Source: a virus
Strand: one strand, 5' to 3'
IMG/VR virus record: IMGVR_UViG_3300001450_000006
Coordinates: 1-38,588 of that record
DNA length: 38,588 nt
Of the stretch, positions 25,101-31,155 are shown in pieces. The stretch's first letter is position 1. Each line of letters begins with the position of its first letter. Under the pieces are notes generated by a model. It made no database searches. It had not been told where the DNA came from and worked only from the letters and a program-made list of their open reading frames with translations. A program made the translations under genes and the position numbers.

Positions 25101-25529
25101 ATGCCAGCATATGCAGAGTTAGACGAGGTATTAGTTACGGATACATTCGAGATTAGGGTGCATAGCGTCAATCGTCAGGACGATAGTAAGTCCTCCTATG
25201 ACTGGCCTAAGCTCAAGATCACAAGCAATAGCGTAGACATAGCAGACATGCTCGCAGAGTGGTATCATGCTGTAGGTGGTGAGGCCAATGGAAGCCTGAC
25301 GGATTTACTCCAAAACGGTCTTAACCATGCAATTTCAGTGGCAAAAGATCCTAATCGCGTCAGCGCAGACCCTCGCATTAAGGAATTTAAAGCATCTTTC
25401 CGCAAGGCCTTAGGTGCTGGAGATGGCGAGACACTCGCAGCATTGAAAGCCGAAGATACCGGTATGTTCGAGGCATTGAAAGAAGATCATATTGCGAAGC
25501 TGGCCGCAAAGGCTGACTTGTTGGGCTAG
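25101..25529 (+). CDS. Hypothetical early protein, 142 aa, C-terminal DLL tail
   Basis: ATG at 25101 follows AGGAGA with 10 bases spacing. The frame is open back to 25038, but that start has no ribosome site and lies in an AT-rich leader with a GGAGAA/TTCTCC hairpin. The 142-aa protein has a beta-rich first half (ELDEVLVTDTFEIRVHSV, YDWPKLKITSNSVDIADML) and a helical second half ending AKLAAKADLLG. The DLL at the very C-terminus is shared with three other early proteins. A TG-C-TTATAT extended -10-like sequence lies about 75 bases upstream. Function unknown; DNA metabolism is a guess from context. Confidence 0.68.
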   Translation: MPAYAELDEVLVTDTFEIRVHSVNRQDDSKSSYDWPKLKITSNSVDIADMLAEWYHAVGGEANGSLTDLLQNGLNHAISVAKDPNRVSADPRIKEFKASFRKALGAGDGETLAALKAEDTGMFEALKEDHIAKLAAKADLLG

Positions 25530-25541
25530 TCACAAACATAG

Positions 25542-25574
25542 GGGGGTGTGTAGACATAGAGTCTATGCACTCCC
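25542..25574 (+). terminator. 14-bp hairpin plus CTTATA...ATAGG leader
   Basis: GGGGGTGTGTAGAC (25542-25555) pairs with GTCTATGCACTCCC (25561-25574), three pairs being wobbles, with a 5-base loop. It follows the stop of the 142-aa gene by 13 bases. It is followed by CCTTATAAACATAGG and then ATG 25596. The arrangement is repeated after the next gene (25921-25965). It could be a terminator/promoter pair or a processing site. Confidence 0.55.
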
Positions 25575-25595
25575 TTATAAACATAGGGTAACATC

Positions 25596-25916
25596 ATGAA
25601 ACTAAGACCAAACAAAGCACACAAGCTAGACCTTGATAATGATACATGCTATATGCGAGAATTAGAAATGACCTTAGACATAGGGTCCACAGAGCAATCC
25701 TTAGTGTTACAATTTTTCAAAGATTTCCAACTATACGGATTAAAAGAAGCTCTTATGTTCCTCAAGAATTACGAAGAAAGACGCGAAGTAAAAGAAGGAA
25801 CATACGCAAAAGCTCGCGTAATAACTGATAAGATGTTCCAAGCAAACGCAAAACACGAGCACGAGTGCGGAGCAAACGAGCCTATAGATTCAGAAGCAAA
25901 AGTATTGCCTTGGTAA
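25596..25916 (+). CDS. Hypothetical early protein, 106 aa
   Basis: This 106-aa protein starts with ATG at 25596 after ATAGGGTAACATC (weak TAGGG ribosome site). It is charged and mostly helical: MKLRPNKAHKLDLDND, then LQFFKDFQLYGLKEALMFLKNYEERREVKE and a His/Glu-rich segment AKHEHECGAN. It has two Cys and three His but no clear metal site pattern. It is flanked on both sides by long hairpins with a similar leader. No family recognised. Confidence 0.66.
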   Translation: MKLRPNKAHKLDLDNDTCYMRELEMTLDIGSTEQSLVLQFFKDFQLYGLKEALMFLKNYEERREVKEGTYAKARVITDKMFQANAKHEHECGANEPIDSEAKVLPW

Positions 25917-25920
25917 ATCT

Positions 25921-25965
25921 AAGATAAGGGGCATAGGGTAAAATATACTCTATGTCCCTTGTCTT
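25921..25965 (+). terminator. 20-bp hairpin after 106-aa gene
   Basis: Bases 25921-25940 pair with 25946-25965 over a 5-base AAATA loop. All 20 positions pair, three of them G-U. This is the longest unbroken stem in the window. It is followed by ATACATAGG and ATG 25984. Without a T-run it is more like an RNase III-type processing site or stabiliser than a simple terminator. Its partner is at 25542-25574. Confidence 0.6.
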
Positions 25966-25983
25966 ATACATAGGACGATACAA

Positions 25984-26442
25984 ATGACAAATAACGAACT
26001 TTGGGACCGTATAGTCGCTCTCGAGTATGAGGAAAAAACCCTCAGAAACGAGCGCACGGAGTTAAGGTGCGAATATACCCGCAGGACCACGAGTCCTTTA
26101 TGGGGTATCGGAAATATTTTGCTTTGGAAAGCTTTGGATAGAAAAGAATCCAAGGTAGTTAAGATAGTTGAACGCATACCAAATCCGCGCGAGTGGGTTT
26201 ATAAAGTAAAGTATGAGTTAAGCAATGGAGCAGAGATTACCCCCAGCGTGTTAGCACACCAAGAAGATTTAGTCAAGCCTCGAGGTGTGGAGGAAAAGTA
26301 TCACGCTAAGGTCAACCGTAAGCCTAAGCTTAAGACATGGGCAGAGCGAGGACAGAAGAAAGAAAAGAAAGTCAAGACCGCACGAGAGCCTAAACCTACG
26401 ATAGATCTAAGCGCACAGATGGACCTATTAAATAGTATATAG
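25984..26442 (+). CDS. Hypothetical early protein, 152 aa, with clamp-motif-like C-terminus
   Basis: The first 30 residues are a charged helix (NELWDRIVALEYEEKTLRNE). Residues about 55-100 look like a small beta barrel (KVVKIVERIPNPREWVYKVKYELSNG ... HQEDLVKP). Residues 100-135 are lysine-rich and likely disordered, and the last residues are AQMDLLNSI. QMDLL matches the bacterial sliding-clamp binding pattern QL(S/D)L(F/L) (known motif; match by eye). The 115-aa protein encoded at 28822 ends ATLDLLNSI after a similar barrel and basic linker, so the two may be distant paralogues. The putative origin follows 5 bases after the stop. Confidence 0.68.
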   Translation: MTNNELWDRIVALEYEEKTLRNERTELRCEYTRRTTSPLWGIGNILLWKALDRKESKVVKIVERIPNPREWVYKVKYELSNGAEITPSVLAHQEDLVKPRGVEEKYHAKVNRKPKLKTWAERGQKKEKKVKTAREPKPTIDLSAQMDLLNSI

Positions 26443-26446
26443 GGTA

Positions 26447-26800
26447 TGTAATGACAAACTTACACAACGTAAGTCAAGTAAAAACAAGGGTTTATGACAA
26501 ACTTAAACGAAACTTACACAAACTTCTACACTCTAAACCCTTTAAAAACAACACTTTAGAAACTTCTACAAACTTCTACACCCCCCTTGCCATTGCCCAG
26601 AGAGAGGTATAATAATATATATATATAATATATATATATATAACAAAACCCCTTCGCCAGCGAGATCATAGGGGGTATGTAGAAGTATGCAGAAGTTTGC
26701 TAAGTGTAATAAAAACAAGCACTTAGGTCGTAGAAGTTTGTAGAAGTTTGGTAGAAGTATGCATAAGTTTGGCCTAAGTACAGTAAAAACAAGGGGTTAT
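26447..26800. other. Putative replication origin: inverted iteron clusters around a (TA)n tract
   Basis: To the left, ACTTCTAC occurs exactly at 26522, 26562 and 26572, with AAACTTACAC-like variants before. To the right, its complement GTAGAAGT occurs at 26679, 26730, 26740 and 26751, with variants GCAGAAGT (26689) and GCATAAGT (26761). Between them lies a TA-repeat tract at about 26611-26643. GTAAAAACAAGGG-type direct repeats bracket the region (about 26477 and 26782; a weaker one about 26709). No coding frame is evident. Iterons in opposite orientation around easily melted DNA are what an initiator-dependent origin looks like. Confidence 0.6.
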
Positions 26801-26820
26801 GGCATGGGAAAAATATTCCC

Positions 26821-26848
26821 TTGACTTCACCCCTAAATGTATTATATT
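26821..26848 (+). promoter_or_regulatory. Sigma-70-like promoter for the 26915 gene set
   Basis: TTGACT (26821-26826), a 16-base spacer and TATATT (26843-26848) form a good promoter at the right edge of the putative origin. A small palindrome CACCT-TTT-AGGTG follows at 26863-26875 and could be an operator or hairpin near the transcription start. The first gene follows at 26915 with CAGGAG as ribosome site. Confidence 0.65.
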
Positions 26849-26914
26849 ATACTATACAATTGCACCTTTTAGGTGTAAACATACACCACACAAAACATAC
26901 AGGAGCCCACACAC

Positions 26915-27304
26915 ATGCAGACATTCTTACCATACGAGGACTTTGAAGCCAGCGTAGAGGCATTAGATTATCGAAGACTAGGGAAGCAGCGAGTGGAGGC
27001 GAGACAGATACTCAAGGCCCTAGAGACAGGCGGAGGATGGAGTAATCACCCAGCGACCAAGATGTGGGCAGGATACACGAATGCATTAAAACACTATAGT
27101 AATGTATGTATCAAGGAGTGGATCAGCAGAGGTTACAACAACACTATGGTATGCTTAGACACCGCATGTATAATATATCCTTGGTGGCTAGGCGGTGAGA
27201 TACACACCACACACCGCGCGGCATTGCTACATAAAGATCCAGCGTTCTACGGAGAGTATGAATGGACAGAGAGTCCAGAGTTAAATTACCATTGGCCTAT
27301 ATAG
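26915..27304 (+). CDS. MSMEG_6728 / pyrimidine-dimer glycosylase-related protein (129 aa)
   Basis: The sequence has the hallmarks of the small MSMEG_6728-type family, related to T4 endonuclease V-like (DenV) annotations: start MQTFLPYEDFEASVEALDYRRLGKQRVEA, then GGGWSNHPATKMWAGYTNALKHY, then a C-terminal HTTHRAALLHKDPAFYGEYEW segment and a final YHWPI. Members are found in many phages and bacteria and are thought to act in DNA repair or processing, though function is mostly untested. Length 129 aa fits the family. It has its own promoter and ribosome site and heads a run of small genes. Confidence 0.82.
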   Translation: MQTFLPYEDFEASVEALDYRRLGKQRVEARQILKALETGGGWSNHPATKMWAGYTNALKHYSNVCIKEWISRGYNNTMVCLDTACIIYPWWLGGEIHTTHRAALLHKDPAFYGEYEWTESPELNYHWPI

Positions 27305-27312
27305 GGGATATT

Positions 27313-27504
27313 ATGAGTAATGATAGCTTAGACAGACTAGACGTACGAGTAATAAAGGAGCTGTTAGAATCTATAGCAATAGAGCTAGACAGCATCAAGG
27401 AAACCGTAGAAAGCCTCGAACAATCGAGCGAAGACGTAGACACGAAGCTAAACGACATAAGTAGTAGCTTAGAAATACTACTACAAAACGCGGAGATGGA
27501 TTAG
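27313..27504 (+). CDS. Small coiled-coil protein, 63 aa
   Basis: ATG at 27313 has AGGGGA seven bases upstream; a longer frame starting inside the previous gene lacks support. The 63 residues form an almost continuous acidic heptad pattern (LDRLDVRVIKELLESIAIEL, then VESLEQSSEDVDTKLNDIS). It is probably an oligomerising helix, and nothing indicates a specific role. It is followed one base later by the 100-aa gene. Confidence 0.65.
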   Translation: MSNDSLDRLDVRVIKELLESIAIELDSIKETVESLEQSSEDVDTKLNDISSSLEILLQNAEMD

Positions 27505-27505
27505 G

Positions 27506-27808
27506 ATGGCTAATAGAAACATAGGAGCGTTCGATCTAGCATACAAGAACGGTGGCGTAGAGTTCCGTAGGGTAAGTATGAGTAGCGGTAAAAGCAACAG
27601 CATGATGGTGGATCTTCCTATGATGCAATTTACCCTGGGACTTCAGAAGTGGCTCAGACGCGAAGGGCTCATACAAGACATATTCCCCACACTAGACGCA
27701 GACACTAGGGAGTTCATACAGAGTGGTATAACCCCTAGCGAGTGGGCGGAGATGTTCGCACCAGACGAAGATGTAGACACCGAGCTTAACAATCCAGAGG
27801 TGGCGTGA
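27506..27808 (+). CDS. Hypothetical protein, 100 aa
   Basis: This 100-aa protein starts with ATG at 27506 one base after the preceding stop, inside a GGAGATGGATTAGG context that supplies the ribosome site. It has a beta-like start (IGAFDLAYKNGGVEFRRVSMS), an amphipathic helix (FTLGLQKWLRREGLIQDIF) and an acidic end (FAPDEDVDTELNNPEVA). No family is recognised. Its stop overlaps the next ATG (GTGATG). Confidence 0.66.
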   Translation: MANRNIGAFDLAYKNGGVEFRRVSMSSGKSNSMMVDLPMMQFTLGLQKWLRREGLIQDIFPTLDADTREFIQSGITPSEWAEMFAPDEDVDTELNNPEVA

Positions 27809-27933
27809 TGGCAGATGCATATGACATATGGCTAGCTACTGATCCGTGGTGGGAGGGGAAGTGTGGGGAATGTGAGGAGTGTGAACAGGACGAAGACGAA
27901 TGTGAATGCGAAGAGGAGGAGGAGGAGGAATAA
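27808..27933 (+). CDS. Very acidic cysteine-rich miniprotein, 41 aa
   Basis: This frame of 41 codons starts with ATG overlapping the previous stop. After a W-containing N-terminus (MADAYDIWLATDPWWEG) come KCGECEECE, several acids, CEC and seven Glu in a row. Five Cys in 16 residues suggest metal binding or disulfides; the acidic end could mimic DNA. The GAG codons of the final Glu run (27911-27930) also serve as the ribosome site of the next gene. Translational coupling and tight packing support it being real. Confidence 0.55.
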   Translation: MADAYDIWLATDPWWEGKCGECEECEQDEDECECEEEEEEE

Positions 27934-27937
27934 TAAT

Positions 27938-28186
27938 ATGAATGTTAGCGTAGAAGCAGAAGTGGATGTAAGAGATCTGATGGATCAAGTGTTCCGAGTC
28001 GCGGATTATAATGTGGTGATGGACTTGATACTCGACAGCATGGAAGAGAGTACAGTCCCTAGTGTGTTCCCCTCTAATTGCTATCAACTCATTAAGCAGA
28101 TTAACGCGCGGCGTAATTTCGATACGTTTAGTGTTTTGAGAGATACGCCCGAAGAACAGGAGGGCGAGGATTCAGATGATATCTAA
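27938..28186 (+). CDS. Hypothetical protein, 82 aa
   Basis: I chose ATG at 27938: it follows the GAGGAGGAGGAA tract (a near-perfect ribosome site) at 7 bases. An upstream start at 27863 would overlap the acidic miniprotein out of frame. The 82-aa protein (MNVSVEAEVDVRDLMDQVFRV ... EEQEGEDSDDI) has strand-helix pattern and an acidic C-terminus. Its codons contain copy 2 of the 28-bp repeat (28116-28143) encoding FDTFSVLRD. It overlaps the next gene by 11 bases. Confidence 0.66.
   Translation: MNVSVEAEVDVRDLMDQVFRVADYNVVMDLILDSMEESTVPSVFPSNCYQLIKQINARRNFDTFSVLRDTPEEQEGEDSDDI
28116..28143. repeat. 28-bp dispersed repeat, copy 2
   Basis: This matches 927-954 with one mismatch in 28 bases (22 exact from the start). 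Here it is sense-coding (FDTFSVLR). Its partner lies antisense in the tail-fibre gene 11.4 kb away across the circular join. No stem-loop or promoter boxes are evident in it. Confidence 0.8.
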
Positions 28187-28340
28187 GATAGAGACAGCCG
28201 CAACCATATCAGAGAAAATAGCTCTCATAGATACCATGACGCAAAAACATCGTGAGGCATTGCAACTTCTAAATGACCTCAGAATAACACTAATCATAGA
28301 AGACGCAGAAGCAAAACACGGAGAACGTGATGACACGTAA
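28176..28340 (+). CDS. Small helical protein, 54 aa
   Basis: ATG at 28176 lies in the last codons of the preceding gene, with GAGGG-type ribosome sites upstream (AGGAGGGCGAGGA at 28158-28170). The 54 residues are one or two helices (MISKIETAATISEKIALIDTM ... LQLLNDLRITLIIEDAEAKHGERDDT). The stop overlaps the next start (GTGATG...TAA, overlap 11 bases). Function unknown. Confidence 0.6.
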   Translation: MISKIETAATISEKIALIDTMTQKHREALQLLNDLRITLIIEDAEAKHGERDDT

Positions 28341-28533
28341 AGACTATCGCTTACTCGCAGACGTAGTAGTGGATTTATACAAACAGGGGCTCGAAGAAGA
28401 CAACCACGTCAAGCGTAGTATCGATGTAGAGATGGCATTAGGCGAAGCGTTAAACCGAGCATACACAAACTTCGATAAATCCAAGTGGCATCTGTATATA
28501 CAGCGCCACGCAAACCTAACGTGTAAGAAGTAG
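28330..28533 (+). CDS. Hypothetical protein, 67 aa
   Basis: ATG at 28330 (GTG at 28327 is also possible) with GGAGAA 6 bases upstream. The 67-aa protein is helical and basic at the end: MTRKDYRLLADVVVDLYKQGL, then VEMALGEALNRAYTNF and WHLYIQRHANLTCKK. It is the last of five overlapping small genes. No motif is recognised. Confidence 0.64.
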   Translation: MTRKDYRLLADVVVDLYKQGLEEDNHVKRSIDVEMALGEALNRAYTNFDKSKWHLYIQRHANLTCKK

Positions 28534-28561
28534 GTAGTAATAAACTCACACATAGTAACAT

Positions 28562-28586
28562 CATTAATTCACAACACGAAACAATG
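28562..28586 (+). promoter_or_regulatory. Inverted-repeat element, copy 3
   Basis: Left half CATTAATTCAC is intact and the right half degenerate (CGAAACAATG). The last three bases are the ATG of the 28-aa frame. The element lies 85 bases before the ribbon-helix-helix gene, so it is a candidate operator for that protein. Confidence 0.6.
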
Positions 28587-28670
28587 GAACGTATACATAT
28601 GAACGGCTTAGACCTAGCATTATTATTAGCATTTCTACTGCTCCTATATTGGGGGCGTAAGAGAGATTAA
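28584..28670 (+). CDS. Tiny membrane protein, 28 aa
   Basis: A 28-codon frame encodes MERIHMNGLDLALLLAFLLLLYW followed by GRKRD: one hydrophobic helix and a positive C-terminus, so it would sit with the basic end inside. The second ATG at 28599 has a better ribosome site (GGAACG), giving 23 aa. The stop is immediately followed by the ATG of the next gene (TAAATG). Small single-span proteins like this in phages sometimes affect host membrane or superinfection, but nothing proves a role. Confidence 0.5.
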   Translation: MERIHMNGLDLALLLAFLLLLYWGRKRD

Positions 28671-28865
28671 ATGAAACGTATGTACGTGAACCTAGATATC
28701 GAGCTAGAGCGTGACCTAGCTCGATATCTAGAGCGGGAAGGCAATCACCACGGCAAACGAGCCGAAGTATTACGCAGGGCTTTAAGAGAGTTCTTACATA
28801 AAGGAAAGGCTGCGGTACCTATTGACAAAAGTACTACCAGGCGGTTACGTATACTGGAACGGTGA
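28671..28865 (+). CDS. Ribbon-helix-helix DNA-binding protein (64 aa)
   Basis: Residues 3-11 (RMYVNLDIE) form the DNA-contacting strand, residues 12-22 (LERDLARYLER) helix A, and residues 28-43 (GKRAEVLRRALREFLH) helix B, as in CopG/Arc-type dimers. Such proteins bind short palindromes and often repress their own genes. A 25-base inverted repeat of the kind found four times in this genome lies just upstream. It is therefore a candidate regulator acting through those repeats or the TAGTACTA arrays. ATG at 28671 directly follows the previous stop. Confidence 0.75.
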   Translation: MKRMYVNLDIELERDLARYLEREGNHHGKRAEVLRRALREFLHKGKAAVPIDKSTTRRLRILER

Positions 28866-29169
28866 CATTAAGGTAGTAGACGCCGAAGCATCAGACACCC
28901 ACGTATGGCTCCGTGGAAGTAATATTAACCCCAATCGTGCAATGGCTCCCATAGCAGATCTCGAGCCTGTACCTATGGACTACGAGTTACTATTACGGGA
29001 CGTGCGGGAACTCAGCGACACCGAGCTTAGTAATGCTTTAGATTTCTTAGAAAACGCTAAGTTAAATCAAAGTGACAGACCACAAGCTACCAAGAAACGC
29101 GCAGTTAAGATAAAAGAAGACATAAAACTAGGATCCAAAGCAACCTTAGACTTACTAAACAGCATATAG
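28822..29169 (+). CDS. Hypothetical protein, 115 aa, SH3-like fold and DLLNSI tail
   Basis: The start is TTG at 28822, inside the previous gene, with AAGGAAAGG about 12 bases upstream. Residues 5-52 look like a small beta barrel (GGYVYWNGDIKVVDAEASDTHVWLRG ... PIADLEPV). Residues 53-85 form a helix (LLLRDVRELSDTELSNALDF) and residues 90-105 a Lys-rich linker, ending ATLDLLNSI. The last six residues equal those of the 152-aa protein at 25984 although the codons differ, so the tail is conserved as protein. A partner-binding tail is likely; the partner is unknown. Confidence 0.68.
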   Translation: MTKVLPGGYVYWNGDIKVVDAEASDTHVWLRGSNINPNRAMAPIADLEPVPMDYELLLRDVRELSDTELSNALDFLENAKLNQSDRPQATKKRAVKIKEDIKLGSKATLDLLNSI

Positions 29170-29186
29170 ACAAGGAGGTAGTAACG

Positions 29187-30083
29187 ATGAGAGCAGGTAT
29201 ATATCCAGACGAGCGTGTAATAAAAGTAGACAATTATGCTTTAGGTGAGTTCCGCACATGCCCGCGTAAGTTCCAGCATCGCATAGGACAGAGCCTAGTA
29301 CCAGGCGGCTTTATGGCTGACCCCCATAGCATCAAGATACCAGACGCACCGTTACTCTTTGGTATCGCAATCCATAAAGCTTTAGACGCTATGTTTATGC
29401 AGGAGTCCTTAGAAATAGCACAAGAGGAGTTCCTAGAAGCATACCAGCCTGTACCAGAAGACATCAGACGTACACCAGGACGCGGCCTTAGATTACTAGA
29501 AGCATACTGGAAACGCTGGCATGAAGACGATAGCAGATACGACACAGTAACAAGTGAGTTGTATTTCGAGTTCGAACTAGGCTCAATGCCCGTGTATGGA
29601 GAAACCTGGAAGGTAGTATACGGTGGCCTAGTAGATAAGATCCTTGCGGTAGATAATAAACTCCTATGTATGGACCACAAAACCTCCACATGGGAGTCGC
29701 AGTACCTAGTGCCAAGCTTCCAACTCAGCAACCAGTTTATCGGTTACGTATGGGCCACACAACAAATACCAGAGTACGAACAGTGTAATGATTTCATAGT
29801 GGATGTACTACTAATCTCACCCAAAAACGATAGTTTCTTTCGTAGCGAACTTAACATGTCACAGGACATAATAGATGAATGGAAACGCGGCATAATCGTA
29901 ACATGTAAGCAGATACTATCCATGCATAAAGATGAGTTCTTTCCTATGTATGGCAAAGACGCATGTACATCATGGAATCGGCTTTGTCCATATTTCGATA
30001 TATGTGGAGCATCACACGGATTCCGAGACACGGTACAAAACACACAATACTCCAAACTGGTCTGGGATACCTCAGCCCGCTAG
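29187..30083 (+). CDS. PD-(D/E)XK nuclease with iron-sulfur cysteines (Cas4/RecB-like, 298 aa)
   Basis: The fold motifs are in order: SxL-type start LGEFRTCPRKFQHR (C25), GIAIHKALDAMF with H63, VYGGLVDKI with D150, the D-x-K pair in CMDHKTS (D163, K165) and QFIGYVWA (Q183, Y187). Three Cys at 260, 267 and 273 (CTSWNRLCPYFDIC) plus C25 match the four-Cys 4Fe-4S cluster of Cas4/AddB-type nucleases. Phage members process DNA ends during recombination or replication. It is followed by a Sak4-like ATPase and an SSB-like gene, so the three likely work together. It has a strong ribosome site (AAGGAGG). Confidence 0.85.
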   Translation: MRAGIYPDERVIKVDNYALGEFRTCPRKFQHRIGQSLVPGGFMADPHSIKIPDAPLLFGIAIHKALDAMFMQESLEIAQEEFLEAYQPVPEDIRRTPGRGLRLLEAYWKRWHEDDSRYDTVTSELYFEFELGSMPVYGETWKVVYGGLVDKILAVDNKLLCMDHKTSTWESQYLVPSFQLSNQFIGYVWATQQIPEYEQCNDFIVDVLLISPKNDSFFRSELNMSQDIIDEWKRGIIVTCKQILSMHKDEFFPMYGKDACTSWNRLCPYFDICGASHGFRDTVQNTQYSKLVWDTSAR

Positions 30084-30098
30084 AAAGGCAGCAATAAC

Positions 30099-30830
30099 AT
30101 GCCACAGCACATAGACATGGGTACAAAACGAGATGACGCACCTAAGAAGACTCTCATATACGGCGATGTCGGTAGCGGGAAAACCTTCTGTCTTCGCACG
30201 TTACCTGAGAGAGCTTTACCTGCGTTCATCATAGACATAGACGAAGGCAGTGAAGCCCTTGAGGGTGACTTTGCCGAAGGTACATTCAAAGGTCTCATAC
30301 CTGACAGGCTAGTCACGGACAAAGGCAAAGAGAAACCAGCGGCGTATGATCAAATCAAGCAGGCTTTACAACGTATGCATAAGGCGGAACCTGAGTCTCA
30401 GCCTAACACAATAATCATAGACTCCATGACAAGACTCTACGGTGCAATCATGGATCACACTATGGCGTCTAATAACAAACCATTGGATGCTGCGCCCACA
30501 CAACCAGACTACGGCATCGCAATGCGCTTAACCATAAAGTTCATTGAAGCCTTAATCATGATGCAGAAGAACATAGTAGTGATATGTCACGAGGACACCA
30601 AAGAAAACGAGACTACAGGCATAGTAAAGATAGTCCCGTCACTCACAGGTAAACTCGCAGGTATCATCCCATCGTACTTCGACTATGTACTTCATGCAGT
30701 AGTTAAAGGTAAAGGAGACAAAGCATCGTATCTATGGCAAACCCGTCCAAGTGGCGTATACACAGCACGTGTACGTAATCCTAATCTTGATCCTGAGATG
30801 CCACAAAACTTTGACCTATTACTTCCATGA
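30099..30830 (+). CDS. Sak4-like RecA-fold ATPase (243 aa)
   Basis: The Walker A is at residues 22-29 (GDVGSGKT), after KKTLIY. A strand with acidic end (AFIIDIDEGSEAL) and Walker B TIIIDS (D108) follow. The length and single-domain RecA core fit phage Sak4 proteins, which support single-strand annealing with an SSB partner. It ends PQNFDLLLP, one of four early C-termini with DLL. Its stop overlaps the next ATG (ATGA). The neighbouring nuclease and SSB-like genes support a recombination/replication role. Confidence 0.78.
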   Translation: MPQHIDMGTKRDDAPKKTLIYGDVGSGKTFCLRTLPERALPAFIIDIDEGSEALEGDFAEGTFKGLIPDRLVTDKGKEKPAAYDQIKQALQRMHKAEPESQPNTIIIDSMTRLYGAIMDHTMASNNKPLDAAPTQPDYGIAMRLTIKFIEALIMMQKNIVVICHEDTKENETTGIVKIVPSLTGKLAGIIPSYFDYVLHAVVKGKGDKASYLWQTRPSGVYTARVRNPNLDPEMPQNFDLLLP

Positions 30831-31069
30831 ATCCTAAATCAGACTTCAACCTTCTAGGTAACATAAACAAAGGGTATACGAAAATGCCAGAAGACGATAC
30901 AGTATATATACCCCTCACAGAAGATGACGGATATGTACTACAGAAAATTATCATAGGCGAGATTGATCGTGCAAGGTTCATGGGGTTTAAAGAAACCAAG
31001 GATGTCTTGACTCGTATCAACATCGCTTTACAACACAGCCTAGCGGCAGCTCAAGACAAAGGAGAATAA
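30827..31069 (+). CDS. Hypothetical protein, 80 aa
   Basis: ATG at 30827 overlaps the Sak4-like stop, so the gene is translationally coupled. Residue 20 is another Met preceded by no ribosome site. The 80-aa protein has an N-terminal polar stretch, then DDTVYIPLTEDDGYVLQKIIIGEIDRARFMGFKETKDVLTRINIALQHSL, a strand plus two amphipathic helices. Function unknown; coupling suggests it assists the ATPase. Confidence 0.66.
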   Translation: MNPKSDFNLLGNINKGYTKMPEDDTVYIPLTEDDGYVLQKIIIGEIDRARFMGFKETKDVLTRINIALQHSLAAAQDKGE

Positions 31070-31077
31070 GAGCTAAT

Positions 31078-31125
31078 GTAGCAAAGTAGCAACGTAGCAC
31101 TCACGTATGCACACGCATACATTTT
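31078..31125 (+). terminator. Tandem 8-base repeats and terminator-like hairpin
   Basis: Three direct units of GTAGCAAA type run from 31078 to 31101. They are followed by GTATGC (31105-31110) pairing with GCATAC (31115-31120) over a 4-base loop, then ATTTT. The stem is short but followed by T's, so weak termination before the SSB-like gene is plausible. The SSB-like gene may have its own start. Confidence 0.5.
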
Positions 31126-31155
31126 ACTAAACTCAACATAAGGAACAAAAACATC

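Noticed and set aside
29234-29731. 165-aa minus-strand frame opposite the nuclease gene
   Set aside because: The nuclease frame on the plus strand shows conserved motifs; this one is a shadow.
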